Source: Litoditis marina (lineage: Eukaryota > Nematoda > Chromadorea > Rhabditida > Rhabditidae). Taken from it: a stretch of 64,000 bases of DNA. Positions 1 to 13,023 of this stretch are shown here, piece by piece (within the stretch, counting starts at the first letter, position 1; the number at the start of each line of letters is the position of its first letter). The stretch is from contig OZ038434.1 of the NCBI GenBank assembly GCA_964036275.1, positions 27,885,511-27,949,510 of the forward strand, given 5' to 3'. Under the pieces are notes generated by a model. That model saw nothing but the letters and a program-made list of their open reading frames with translations, was not told the DNA's origin and ran no database searches. Position numbers and translations under genes: made by a program.

Positions 1-29
1 CTTTATATTCACTCAAAAAATTCGTATGT

Positions 30-35
30 TTTATT
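30..35 (-). terminator. Poly(A) signal AATAAA of the DUF1647 gene
   Basis: The plus-strand TTTATT reads AATAAA on the gene strand, 36 bp past the stop codon at 72. The spacing is normal for a nematode 3' UTR. Confidence 0.5.
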
Positions 36-71
36 GATTAAAAAAACAAAATAAAAGATGGTGAAAATACA

Positions 72-3000
72 TCAACATTGTTGCAATGGTCCATCGTATG
101 TGCCATCTCGATCACTAGTCAGAAAATCTTGGAAATCAATCGTTGAGGGCTGTATATTGTCCTTCTCCAGTAATGAAGTCAGAATTATGTTGATCGCACT
201 TTGATCGTACCTCAAGAAACAGACTGTCACCGAATCTGACCACAGTTGTGATGTTTTTGAACTCATGAGAACGAGGTCACGTTTTGAACTGAGAACATTG
301 AATAAATCCAAATGGTTCATGTGAATCAGAGAAGTATAAGACCTGTCGAGTGTCTTTTCTAAGCTACACTTTGACGAATGGTTTCTCGGAGATGCGAGCT
401 CAATCTCAACCTACTTCGCCCTTCTACCGTCATCTTGAAACCAACCTGTGACAGTTCGCATAGTCAGTGTAACGAATCCAGAACATGTTGCATTGCTTCA
501 CCGACCCAATCGGAGCGATACATCTTTCGGTCAAAGCACAGAGCATGTTCCTGTGCAAAAATACAGTAATGTATTGAAACTAGTAGAACGATTCAAGATT
601 CTAATGGAGGGAAACAACCAAAACCAGAAAAATTGATTGAGTTTGATTATTTATTTGTGTATTTGTAGCTCAAGAAAAACTATACAATGTAACTTTTACC
701 ACTTCACTGCCTCCATTGAAAACCTCGAGCGAATCACAAAGGTGTATGTTTCATACATCGGCGCCAACAATTGATTCAAAGTTATGGGAAGATACGCGAA
801 CATTCCTGCAAGAAAACTAGCGCTAAAAAATATTTTGCGATTTCTTCGAGTTATCTTAAGAATCGGAAAACATTTCGGAGTTTTTTGTTGATTACGCTGA
901 CAATGTACATCGATATTTTGCAAGTTTCCTCAAATAAAGAACAAATACAAAACAATGTGGTGCACTGGTGAGATTTTGTAAAATAGTACCTCTATGAGTG
1001 GTGGATAAAATGCTGTGTCTTGCTGGATGCTTCATCAGAAATGTTTCTTCACCTCCATTAGGTAATTTATCGTAAAACTGTTGAAGTAAACGCGTGTATG
1101 TTTCATACATCGGCGCCAACAATTGATTCAAAGTTATGGGAAGATACGCGAACATTCCTGCAAGAAAACTAGCGCTAAAAAATATTTTGCGATTTCTTCG
1201 AGTTATCTTAAGAATCGGAAAACATTTCGGAGTTTTTTGTTGATTACGCTGACAATGTACATCGATATTTTGCAAGTTTCCTCAAATAAAGAACAAATAC
1301 AAAACAATGTGGTGCACTGGTGAGATTTTGTAAAATAGTACCTCTATGAGTGGTGGATAAAATGCTGTGTCTTGCTGGATGCTTCATCAGAAATGTTTCT
1401 TCACCTCCATTAGGTAATGTATCGTAAAACTGTTGAAGTAAACGCTTGTTTGTGAATCGCATCGAAGCGTCAAATATCCAAAAAGCATTAAAACGACGAT
1501 ATACTTCCTGAATTTTACACATGATCAATAAACGTCCAAACGACGATACTTTTCTTGAATTTCATTTTGAACGTATCCCAAAAACACCAAAACGACGATA
1601 CACCTGAGTTTAATTCTCAAACAATGTCCAAGTCACACAATTCTCTAAAATTCCCTGTGATACAGATTCAGCGAAACATGCTGGAGTTATGTATAACGAG
1701 TCTACGTTCATTTTTACAGGGCTTTTACAATGACTGGAGGCTACGTGGCGAGATATTTTCTTGATGAGTAACATTTTGTTGTCTCTCTATTTTGTGCAGG
1801 TAATATTGGAGTGGTTATTTTATTGTACAATCAACAACTCTAATGTGAATGAGATGGAGCAGATCACATCTGATGTAATGATTCAAACTCACCGCCAGTA
1901 TCAAAGGTTTGAAACTGTAGTTCAACAAATCTCTCACATGTAAAGGATACTTCTCGAAATCAAATTTTCTGTACTCCAAGTTACATACACGAGCTATCTC
2001 GTTTATCTGAACTCGAAGAAATGTATTGAAAGAAGAATACCATTCTGATTTCTTCAAGGTCGATGCCCACATAAGGGACCATTTTTCGTAGGCGTAGGTT
2101 CTTGCTTAGAGTTCTTGCTCAAAACATGGTAGACTAATAGCTGCTCGAGAGCTGGTCGGCGACTTTTACTACAACGATACTGACAGTTTACTAGTAATAG
2201 TTCATTGACTTAGCATGCCGATAAATAGTTATAACCTAGTTAACTAGTTACTATAAATTACTGCCAAATTATTTTGAAACTATCGATGATAATGTTTTCT
2301 ATTAGTAGTGTACTAAATAAACGTTAACAAAAATATTTACTGTTCTCTTAGAACTACATGTTTGAAATGTTAATACAGAAACCAATGAACTTTGGCTTCA
2401 CATCGTACCTGGTCATCTCTCAGGCCAATGTCATAATAGATAATTCTATTTGGATACATTTCTCTTAGTTTGAAGATTGCCTTTTTTGATTCGAGAAAGT
2501 GGTTCTTAGAAGCATACGTCACGAAAACCACGTCTCCTTCCTAGAAACCGGAACAGATTGAAATAATGGTGCAGAACATTGTGTGGAACTCGTTGCATTA
2601 TGATATACAGTAGATGCTTGAAGTAAGCGTTCCGAAAACCCTCCGAAAAACAGAAACATTCGGTGTTCCGATAGATTTTCAACAAACTCACAAATAATGA
2701 ACATTCTCACTGTGAACAAATCAGGCCTGGTTGGTTAATTTTTGTGTTACCAAAACCGAATTACTTAGAAAAAAAGGGAGGAGAAACTGTGATGTGCGTC
2801 ATGGTTTTCTTATTGCAAATTCGAAATGATTAAATTAAGAAAAATAGTCGATCCGAACTTCTTTACTGAATTCTAGAACAATTTAATTATTTTTCAACGA
2901 CTCACGGAAAAAGTTTTATAATTTCTCTCCGCTACAGAAATCAGTTCAGTAACATGAGAATGAAATCTATAAGGAAACGTATTGCCCTTACTTATCCGGT

Positions 3001-3892
3001 GTCCATTGAAATGCGAGAAAAAGGTCATCTGCAAACTAATCATTTTGGATAGTTGACTTCAATTAAAAATCTTTGTGTTGAACAAGTTCAGTCTGCCACA
3101 CAACCATGACATAAGGAATTCCAACTGACATGCGCTTGGACGAATTTAGTTTACAATCCGTCACAAAACTATTGACTGTCTAAGGACGTATGCTCTCGGT
3201 TGCATGTGTAAATCGCCGACTTTTCGGTCGACTTGCTGAAACAGAAAACATCAGGTCTTGATTCCCAACTCTCCGCGGATATTTTCACGTTAGAGAACGC
3301 GCGGTACAACACCAATTATTGTCTAATCACCAAATCGCAATGGAATTCAGATTTCTACCTCAGAAAATCGAGTACGTATGCTAGAAGATCCCGGCACCTT
3401 CATCCCATCCTGCGTTTCCTCAAACATACGCTATTTCTTTGCTGTCACATTCCGCCAGGATGTAATAGTCAAGAAATAGTGAGGCAGAACGAGAGACGCA
3501 AGATGGGATGAAGATGCCGGGATCTTGTAGTATACGTACTCTGTATCGGGCATTTCATGACTACCATCACTGATACAAACTCCAAGAGAAAGAAAAACCA
3601 TATCTGTCTCTCGAGTGTGCTAAAAACTAGCCCATTAGAAACTCACACATAAATCTCTTGAATAATCGCACCTTGAAAGTGTTTCAAATTAAGATTTTCA
3701 GATAATGATTTTCATGAAGTAAGCAGTATGTTCAATGACAACGCTTTCTTCGTTATCAATATGAACAATCTAGTCGAACTTAGTTGCAAAACGTTGATGC
3801 CTACAATTTGCTCTTACCTCTTCGTATTGGTTGATGTGCCGAGGTTCGGAGAACGAATATAAGACTGTCACAAACAGAAAAACTCCAAACAT
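72..3892 (-). CDS. DUF1647-family nematode protein, multi-exon
   Basis: Exons, 5' to 3': 3818-3892 (25 aa with a hydrophobic signal/anchor, FLFVTVLY), an unresolved stretch, 2409-2540, 1893-2006, 1342-1507, 990-1157, 700-805, 446-550 and 72-210 (stop). All junctions from 2409 down are GT-AG and keep phase. Family landmarks in order are VVFVTYASKNHF, YYDIGL, a Y/F-rich KYPLHV segment, WIFDASMRF, HSILSTTH, MFAYLP, LCALTERCIAP and DQSAINI; I recall these as typical of nematode DUF1647 proteins. The function is not established; the fold is thought to be glycosyltransferase-like, and a secretory-pathway location is inferred from the N-terminus. Middle N-terminal exons lie between 2541 and 3817: candidates start at 3231 (acceptor TTTCAG) and near 3025, but phases are not settled. 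Exon 990-1157 is a duplication product (see findings). An AATAAA signal lies 36 bp past the stop. Confidence 0.82.
742..1445. repeat. 352-bp perfect tandem duplication inside a gene
   Basis: Units 742-1093 and 1094-1445 match base for base except one T/G difference (TAATTTATCG versus TAATGTATCG). Each unit carries the 3' part of one DUF1647 exon, an intron and the 5' part of the next exon. The near-identity means a recent event or an assembly duplication. Confidence 0.95.
3371..3540. repeat. Short palindromic element (foldback MITE)
   Basis: Ends AGTACGTATGCTAGAAGATC and GATCTTGTAGTATACGTACT are inverted copies. The arms run about 45 nt with about five mismatches (both contain CCCGGC and TTCATCCCAT), and weaker pairing (CTATTTCTT / AAGAAATAG) continues toward the middle. 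It lies in the uncertain N-terminal intron region of the DUF1647 gene. Confidence 0.8.
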
Positions 3893-6720
3893 GATATGAA
3901 CTCCCTTATGAACAATGCCTCGAACAAGCTAGGAAGTAAGTTATTGCACATATCGTTAAGAATAGTGACTGATGGGTTTGGTGTGAAACTAACAATGATA
4001 CAACAACCTTTTCAGCTAAAATTTAAATGAGTTTTTACAGGTAAGTGTATTACTACGACGAACAATATTCGATATTCGACTAGATTGTAATTGTTTGGAA
4101 CTATTATTACAATCAGCCAGAACTCGCAGCACTTCTCCGTCTCTCGAAAACATAATAAGCATCTCTGCTTCACCATGCAACACCCAATTCAACACGCACA
4201 AACCGGATTCCATAAGAGCGGTTCAATCAAAGGAAGAACTTTTTAAATTCTTTAAGGCGCATCTCTTCAAATGCGTCAATATACTTGAACGACGAACTCC
4301 TGCGAACTAATTGAGTTGTTGTTCTGTATAACAAGTATAGGATTTTCAAAGAAGTAGTTGCCATTTTTAGTAGTGAGTAATGTCACTAATTTTCCTGTAA
4401 GCGTTAGCAATGGCCCCTCTCGATTGATTATTAAGTTGCGTTATTGAAACAAGTTAGTATGTCATATTAACCTGTCGGCTAGTAACTCGCCAAATACGCA
4501 AAGACTGTGAGTACCAAATTAGTATCCAGATAGTAATCTTATAGCAGTTTAGGTAATGGTCACCAATCCACTATCAAATGGGTACTGAACTACTAGCTGG
4601 AGTTTGAGAAAAAAAATAACAAATTGCTACAAAGCTACTACTGAGTTGCTAGCAGGTTTTGATGGAACTGCAACCGTACCGCTACCAGATTTATAGTGAT
4701 GTGAAAATAGATAAAAACTACAAAGGATCGAAATCCAGCTCGGCATCATCTTCCAACTGACACAGAAATAGTTTAAAAATGAAGAAGTCGTGAAAAGATT
4801 ACTTCTTCCTTTGGTTCTTGTGACCAAATCATCCCGTCTGAACATGATCACTGTTATTTTTCGTGCTTGAAAAGATGAGCAGTCTTCTATTGATGACATC
4901 ATTCTTATGGATGTTATATGTTCTTTCGATTATTTCTATGGATATAATGTAACGCTTACAGTATTTGCCAATCAGCTCAAAGACTTTCTCGTTCTCTTGA
5001 AAATGTACATTCTCATTGGAAATATTGCCCTGAGATTTCTTTAGGAATTGATGATTAAAAATGATTTAATGAACCGTGTAAATTAACTTTCATGAACACG
5101 GGAACAGTTCGGGTAGAAATTTATGGAGTAGTAGGTAAACTTGGCTAGATCACTCGCTAACAACCCGTAAGAACACTGGTTCAGAACAGGATACATGGAA
5201 AAAGGGGTGTTTTTGAAGTTTGTCCACTATATGAAAAACGCTAATTGGGCAACAGATTGGTAAATTGTGTAATGGGCTGAAGGATCACGCAGCAAGGCTC
5301 AACAAAAGTCCAAATATGAAGCAGTTGATTAACCACAGTCTTCATTTCCACAAAGATTGAAAACGTGTTGCATACGTGTCATAACCTCAGACAAGCACAG
5401 GAAAGACTAGTGAAACTCAATAACAACAATTCTCGAACCCCAAAACCGTTTCAACCCTGACTGAGCACATTAACCTAATCATACCACCATCCAAAAGTCC
5501 TAGTGACACACTTATATTTTGCTCAAATGAAATAACCTAATATAAATTCTCAAACCCTTTTCTTTAAAATGCTATATCCCATACCCGAGTGTGACTGCTG
5601 ATTTTGTACCGAACAAGTACACAACTCGTTGTATCGTATTTTCTCAACCACTTCTTGTAAAAAAGTATGTATGAATACTTGTTTTCTTAAACTTTCCAGC
5701 GTTTTTCTGGGTACTAGATAAGATGCCTTTGCGTCATGATTCCCGGCGCGACCTTCGTCAGTTTATGGTAATTAGTGAATTGTGCCTCGATAAGAATCTG
5801 AACACCGGGAATCCAACAGAACGTTGCCACGTTCCATAACTCATCATATCACCGTTTATTTAACTCAACCAACGGGTTCACATTTGGAAATAATATTAAA
5901 AAGATCGGGGTTAACTTGATGGTAATACTAATTCTTGCGAACCTAGGAATACACGTGTTCAAATAACCATCACCAACCCGGATTTCCATTATAAATAAGG
6001 GGCGCATCCAAACAGAAATTGGTTCAAAATCACTAGTTTATTAATGGACAAATGAAACTAAATGTGTACAGTGCCCACAACAACCGCAACTATCAACAAA
6101 ACACAGTGTATAACGGGGAACTGGAAGAAAGAAATAGTCAAATTTTTATTCAGTTCTTTAGCCATTACCATTACCACTGCGATTTCAATACCGTGCCATT
6201 GAGTATTCTCAAGTGTTGTTTAGTTTAAATATTGTAACACGAGTGCAGAGATATCTACACAAATTTCATGTGATCGACCAGCCACATACTACAAATACCT
6301 GTGACATGTATAATGATCAACGCCTCGTAACGAAGAGAAGCGACGTGAATGAATAAAAATGCAAAAATAAACAAATAAGCAAGAGATCACGGAGGTCCAT
6401 TAGATAAACTGCAATTGAAAAATGTATTGCAATTCAAAGGACTGAAGCGTTGCGATTGGACCACATAATCTCCTTCTTTAAATAAAGAATTCGCCAGCGG
6501 TTCATGGCTATACAGTATACAGTAATAACACATTACCGGTGGGTGACTTCACGCCAGGGTTAAAGCTGAAATGAATTTTTCTGTTCACCTCTACAAAGGA
6601 TTAAAATACGGGCAGGCTGTTTTTAATTTAAAAGAACTTCTGAACTTTGAACAGCCAGTTCGCATCCACCAACAAAGTAGTTCAAATAGTCGTAACAATT
6701 GGGTCCTTTTCCGTTTTAAA
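3893..6720. other. Intergenic, no gene recognised
   Basis: AT-rich sequence upstream of the DUF1647 gene. Open frames are short (at most about 90 codons), lack family motifs and overlap on both strands, for example around 4016-4310 and 4627-4902. I see no RNA gene or repeat array. Confidence 0.6.
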
Positions 6721-6776
6721 AGTGGGTTCTTTTTTCCGCCAAATTCGGGAGAAATGGTCTAGTTCTGATGTGTAAT
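6721..6776. repeat. Copy 1 of a 55-bp direct repeat
   Basis: The segment from AGTGGG through CGCCAAATTCGGGAGAAATG to TTCTGATGTGTAAT recurs at 9792-9846 in the same orientation with a handful of differences. The two copies bracket the CR1 fragment. It is probably an old dispersed repeat. Confidence 0.8.
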
Positions 6777-7069
6777 ATATATATGAATACTTTATTCCAG
6801 TGAAAAAGTGAGAGGTAACAAAAAAGAAAACAGCAAAATATGAAGTCACAACAAGAGGAAAACACAAAATGGAGAAACAGAACAGAATCGAAACTATATC
6901 TTCACATTAAACATAAACAAAACAATATATTATATTATGGACTAGGTGCCATCATATAATATTAACACTGGCTCGGCGCTCATCTCTCCACCAGGCCTGG
7001 AAATAGACATACGCTCATAATCGGAACATACAGGGAACCAGAGGAGTTCAACTCAAGATTTGGTAGAAA

Positions 7070-7080
7070 GGGGGGGGGGG
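7070..7080 (+). repeat. Poly-G tract (11 G)
   Basis: Uninterrupted G11, the first of three long mono-G runs here (others at 25112-25129 and 25704-25716). Long G runs are a known feature of Caenorhabditis genomes and can form G-quadruplexes. Confidence 0.95.
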
Positions 7081-7338
7081 CGATGACACGCAAACTCGTT
7101 CGGATATCTAAATAGTTTTGATAGTGCGTTTTGCAGTTGATTGATTTGGGGTGAGTTTGGCGTGAAAAATGTCTCATCATGAGTATGAAGACAAAAAAGC
7201 GCAAAGATTTTACTTACATCATAAGTCCAAAAAATATTGAATTCGGTAACTAAAGATTTCGATGCGGTGCTGCCAGAATCCCCGGAAATATCCTGAAAAG
7301 TAGTATAACCGTTTTATATCTGGAAAGGTCCATTGGGA

Positions 7339-8840
7339 TCAGTCCAGTTTAAGAGACGGTACAATAGTAGACAAGTCTACTTTTTCCAGACGAGCGTGGA
7401 AAGCAGATAGAGTTCCTGCTTCCACTACATGACTTGGAAGTAAATTCCAAATAGCTGGCATTCTGTTCGCAAACGAACCAAAAACTTGCCTTTTACTAGC
7501 AAAATTTCGCGAGATTTGAAATGAATGAGGTCTTTTTGACCTGCTTATCGTAAATAGCTGTAGTGAAGGATTTTTTTCAAAACCATGGATGATTCGATAA
7601 CAAAGGGAGAGATCAAATACCAAACGTCTATACGCAAGTGATTTAAGTTGAAAACTTACCAAACGACCCGCATAAGATAAAGTGAGAGTATTGCTAACAC
7701 ATTTTCTGAACGCAATACGAGTGAAACGTCGTTGCACGTTTTCAACACTGGTTGTATCCATCACAGTGCTGGGGGACCACACAGGAGACGCATATTCGAG
7801 AATTGGACGAACATACGTTATAAAAGCTTTTCTGTAGCTGGAAATTTTACGCAGCTGAAAAGCTCTCAAAATACAATTTGCAACCCTGTTTGCCTTCTTT
7901 ACAATTTCAGAAATATGAGATCTGAAAGAGAGATCGTTGCACACCGTAACACCGAGATCACGAACCGAATTGTTGTTTGGAATAACTACTTTATTCAATG
8001 TGTATTGACAAATGCTGAGATTTAGACTCGTTAATATTCATAAGCCATTTAGTAGCCCAAATCGAGATACATTCGAGATCACTTTCAAGTATATTGCTGT
8101 CAAAATCACAATTTAGTTCTCTGAAGATTTTGAGATCATCAGCGAAAAGAAAACAAGGACTAGCTAGACGCCAAGAAATATCATTAACATAAATAAGAAA
8201 CAGCAATGGGCCAATGACCGAACCCTGTGGTACACCCGACGTACATGGCTTTGGTAATGACAAACAATCATTCACCCGTACCTTGAATGACCTGTTTGAC
8301 AGATAACTGGCAATCCATTTGCACAAAACATCATTTACACCATATTTTTGCAATTTGTACAAAAGGAGCTGATGGGAAACAGAATCAAAAGCTTTTTGAA
8401 AGTCAACATAGATACAATCTACTGGTTTGTTATTTTGCAGGGAATTTCGCCAGGACGATATACAGGACATGAGATTGCTCAGAGTGGAGCGACCCGGTAG
8501 AAAACCAAATTGATTCTGGTCAAGCAAGGAGTTTGACGTAAAAAAATTAAGAAGTCGTTTACTCAGAAAAATTTCACATATTTTGCAAAACGAGGAGGTC
8601 AAACTAATCGGTCTATAGTTTTTCGGATCAATACGCGGGGGTTTTTTGAGTAGAGGGATAACTATGGCTTCATTCCACTGTTTTGGAACACTGCCAGAAA
8701 TAAGCGACCGTTGATAGAAAAAGGTGAGATGGGGTAGGAGCGTATCCGAAACTCTTTTGATGAAATACGAGGGAATGCCTTCCGGGGTGAGTGACTGTTT
8801 ATCACTTAGTTGTTTGATAGCTGAAAAACTCAGTAATAAT
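7339..8840 (-). mobile_element. CR1-type LINE fragment, reverse transcriptase, frameshifted
   Basis: The minus strand encodes reverse transcriptase blocks: a TPEGIP start, PLLKKPPRIDPKNYRPISL, FGFLPGRSTL, VDFQKAFDSVSH, SGVPQGSVIGPLLF and the catalytic FADD, then NESKS. Near 8000 the frame shifts, and the C-terminal domain continues to 7339 (VRDLGV, RPILEYASPVW, WNLLPSHVVEA). The pattern is of the CR1/Sam clade of non-LTR elements. The endonuclease and ORF1 are missing, so the copy is 5'-truncated. The first dozen codons of the upstream frame (8810-8854) may be host repeat rather than LINE. It is a dead copy. Confidence 0.9.
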
Positions 8841-8859
8841 AATGTCTCCCTCATGTATT

Positions 8860-11800
8860 TCGTATTTGAAATTTATAAAAAGAGCTTTTTCGCTCTACTA
8901 CCAGAGAGATACGAGGTTTTACGCTGTAGGCTATATAAATACCAGCAATCATTAATTCCTGGGCTCATACCATTGGTAAGCCCGTTCTTTTTTTGATACT
9001 TTCTGTTGCCTCGTTCATAGAATCACAGACATAGTAGAAAGAAACAAATGAAGCCAGAGAGTTACATTGACCTTGCAGTAGATTCATGCAAAATCTTGAT
9101 GATGCCATGCGATGTTATGCGCACCCGCTTCGGTACCATGGTCCATCACATACGCCTCTATTCGAACACGAGTTTTTATAATCATACACTACTTGAGTTT
9201 TTCAAATCAAACTATCTAAATTGTCATCCCTACATTACGTCCTTTTACAGGTCCTCAACCACTCATGTCCAGCAGCCAGTACCAGCTCAGAACCAGCATC
9301 CACAACAGGCGTGAGAGTATATACCATTCTTTTTGAAAATTTCGAACTGTGTTCCTGAATCTCACTTTTCTGGTTTTGTTTTTATCTGAAGTATATCAGT
9401 TTAGCTGGCTCACATTTTTTTTCGATATTCAGTTCTTTTACCCCAATACAGTAGTTTGAAAGGGCCAGAATAGGATTCAAAAATTAGTATCCTTTTCACC
9501 AAAAAAAAATTGAAAAGATGGCCACTTTGCTTTGATATTTTGATGTAAAGTCATAATGTCTCACGTATTTGGAACCAAAAACAAGTTTCCTTTTGTAGCA
9601 TAGTTCACTGGTGTGTGCCAGTTTTTTAACGTTACTCGAGAGATATATAAATCTCTGTAATCACTAGTTTCAGAGTCCGTACTCTCTACTGCGATCCAGC
9701 TCTTCAAACAACGTTATTGACAAGGTGTGTTACTCATTCTTCAATAACTTTCTCATTTGGTTTGTACTAAAAGTTGTAAAAAAAATCTCCAAGTGGGGCC
9801 TTTTTCCGCCAAATTCGGGAGAAATGGTCTAATTCTGATGTGTAATCATAATGTCTCCCTCACGTTACACGTTTCTTCCGTTCTATACCTCACTTCTCCG
9901 AGCGATACAAACGTGGAACATTGAATTGCGTGCTTCTAAAATGAAATATCGCCCGTCCCATCTAGTTTTGAATTCCTAAGGTGAGAAACAAGATATGCAA
10001 AAAGCCGAATACTGAATTGTATAGAATTTACTAGACGATCTTCTTTTCGAACTATCTTACTTGAACTATCTTACTTTCGAATGCTATATTTCGTTACAGT
10101 AATCCGACATTTTCCGCACTGAGCGGCAACGCTGGCAACGCTTTACACGGATATCAGGACAGTCTGTGGAGCGTGACATCACTGATACAGTGCTTTGAAT
10201 ATGTTATTTGTTGTTGTGTCTAATGTTTCCATTGTTGTTATGTTTGTCATTTTATAGTGTTACTGTGAATTTTGTTCTCTCGTTTTTGTTGGTTTTGACT
10301 GAAAGAAATAAAAGTTCTGATAATCAAAAACTTGAGCTTGTTCCATGGTCTCCATACTTTCGTAAAAAACAGGTGAATTCTCCATTTTGGTGTTGTTAAA
10401 GGGACGTTTATTACCCTCTTATTGGCAGAGCTGGTTTCCTATTGACCGTTCGCGCGCTATTTGCGCGCTGGATGCACTGTAGTCGCACGAAGCGAGGTCT
10501 ACGAAATTAGTTCGCAACTGCTGGTGCATGCCCCCCGCAACTATCGTGCGCGCACTCAGCGAAATCCTTTCTCAGCTCCCGCCTTTCAGCCATCGAAAAC
10601 CTGAAAATTTCTACGTTTTTTTTACTTTTGCTCTCAAAACGATTTCCCTAGACTTTGACGTACGTTTTCTCTGTACTCTAAGAACAAAAACTCGAAATAC
10701 CTGTCTAGACTTTGGGTAACGGGACGTGCTTTGGTTGTTTTCCTGTCTGTTAGTGCGTCTCAGCTCTCGGCTACTCACTTTCATTTTTGTCTTGAGTGAC
10801 TTCTCAAGTGGTGTGTCTGTTACCTTATTGCGTAATTACCTCTTATGCTATCTGTCCTGTGGTCATCTGGCGTACCATCTATGCGCGGACTCATTCGATT
10901 TTGAATGGTCACCAAACAAGAGCTGTTTAGGCAACTCTTTGATATATCGCGCCCATTCGTTATTGACTTCACGATGAACGAATCTTTGCCGTACTGGTGT
11001 AGGTTTCATATTTACGCACTGTGTGGAATAAAACTTTCTGTGATTGGCCAACAGGCCCCTAACTGCGCGCGCATCTTCCCAAAGGCATCACTACGACTTT
11101 CTTCTCTCTTTCAGAGGAATTTCACTCATGTCTGTCTCTGATAATCAGACTACTCAACGGCCCACACTTCTCTCCATCGCTGAACGTATTTCCAACGAGA
11201 TACTACTACCTAAAAGCAGGACCATTCTTTCGCTAGCAGACATATCTGCTCCATTTCCAATTTTGTGGCCGTGCCTAGGGCCTTCTCAACTTCTGTGAAT
11301 GGTCTACAGACCTACGTAGGATTTTTTCCAATGTTTCGATTTTTTTTACCGGTGTACAAAATGAATCTAAAAACTTATCATTTAAATGTGCTTGAACGAA
11401 CCAAATGACTCTTTATGCTGTCGCTGTTTTCGCGGGTTACTGTAATAAATAGAAAAAAGTCGATTTGTGGCCTGGCCTGACACACAAAGCAAGTGTTGCG
11501 AACATACAGATGTGAAACTGTTTGAACATGAGAACTGGTGAATGATCTATCTCTGAAAAAACATGTATCGAGTCGTTTGGTGTCATTCTACAGACAACAA
11601 CTTGGGTACTCTGCTATTTAGCAAACACATGCTCGCTTCTCCTGACCGTGATTTATTTTATTGCAAATGTTTCATGAGTAGTGTCTGGTATTGCTTTTGG
11701 TAATGCTCTACAGAGCTACCTAGACAAGCAACATCATAAAAGTAACCGGGGGAATACAAAAAAGAAAAGGTGATACATGAAAGGAATTACAAGGCCTAAC

Positions 11801-12220
11801 CAGAGGGAATTACAGTGGATCGCACTGCGCTGCTACCAGAATGGGTTCGAAATGTCTGAGACACTTCGGAATTGAAATAGCAAACGAAATGTTGCCAACG
11901 TTTCGGGAAATGTAGTTTCGTGTGAGTAAAAACATAACACAGTTGAAATGAATGAGTTTACTGTAAAAGTCGGTGAAATAACGGAAATCAATCGAAAAGG
12001 TCAACGGAATAGGAGAAGGGAGTGGGTACTGTAGGACGGGACCGTGCACTGTCCCCCCTTTCCTTGTTGTTGTCTCGTTTTCCTCTTATAGGTTCGCTTA
12101 TCTGGAAATATATCGTTCACGTAATCGAATAACAGATGTGATAAAACGTCATGTAGAAATGCATGATGCATGACTAAAGGGGAAAGTTATGGGAAGTTAT
12201 GGTAAAGTGAGGGTCATTTC
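8860..12220. other. Intergenic, no certain gene; richer ORFs at 10.4-11.3 kb
   Basis: No family was recognised. The stretch 10430-11300 is less AT-rich and has overlapping open frames on both strands, including a 56-codon frame starting at 11130 just after a TTTCAG acceptor. I cannot name its product, and it could be the 5' part of a mobile element. The rest is AT-rich with short chance frames. Confidence 0.45.
9792..9846. repeat. Copy 2 of a 55-bp direct repeat
   Basis: Matches 6721-6776. Just after it comes AATGTCTCCCTCA, which also occurs at the other side of the CR1 fragment (about 8838-8850). This suggests that the CR1 inserted into a copy of this repeat. Confidence 0.75.
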
Positions 12221-12281
12221 TATAAGTGTCTGTGTGTGGGTATATCTAGAACAGTTGCCAGATGAGGTCGAGTCGAACCAC

Positions 12282-12935
12282 TAGGGTTGTTAATCAATTC
12301 CAAAAATCAAGTCAATTCCAATTCCAATTCTTTTTCGTTTCTCGAAAACCACTCAATTCCAATTCCAATTCTTTTGCAATTCTCAGAACCACTCAATTCC
12401 AATTCCAATTCTTTTGGATTTTCAAAAACTGCTCAATTCCAATTCCAATTCTTATCAATTCCTCGAAATCTCAGACTTTCAATTCCAATTCCATCGGAAT
12501 TGATTGGAATTGATTAGAATTGACTGTGTTCCAACTTCATGTCAGTTTTTTTTCTTCGAAAAACGAAGATAAACAATGTTCACTTTGATTCCATTGAACA
12601 AGAGACATAAGGAACAATGGTAATTTAGTAATGAACAAGGAAAAGCAGCATGGAATTGTAAATAAATTCTGAATGAATTCTGGGAGAAACTCAAGTCAAT
12701 TCAAATTCCAATTCCAGTTGTTTTGATATACAAAAGAATTGGAATTGCAATTCCAGAAATTTTTTGACATACAAAAGAATTGGAATTGCAATTCCAACTA
12801 TTTTCGACATACAGAAGAATTGGAATTGCAATTCCAATTCTTTTCGACAGACCAAAAGAATTGGAATTGCAATTCTTTTGGATGATTATCTCAATTCTAT
12901 CAATTCCAATTCCAATTCCAATTTTAACAACCCTA
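12282..12935. mobile_element. hAT-like MITE filled with AATTCC repeats, 8-bp TSD
   Basis: Starts TAGGGTTGTTAA and ends TTAACAACCCTA, flanked by CGAACCAC at 12274-12281 and 12936-12943. An 8-bp target duplication with YAGGG-type ends fits the hAT superfamily. The interior is two blocks of short repeats: CAATTCCAATTCC units near 12298-12500 and GAATTGGAATTGCAATTCC units near 12735-12870. The uninterrupted target exists in the inverted copy at 14466-14473. Confidence 0.88.
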
Positions 12936-13023
12936 CGAACCACCCAATATCGGCGGCCACGTGATGAATATTTTGACTATGCAAAGAAAAATATATCTAG
13001 AGGGCAGTCAAGATTCACCAGTT

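Noticed and set aside
12262..12517. Asn/Ser/Gln-rich ORFs
   Set aside because: Translation of AATTCC repeats inside the MITE.
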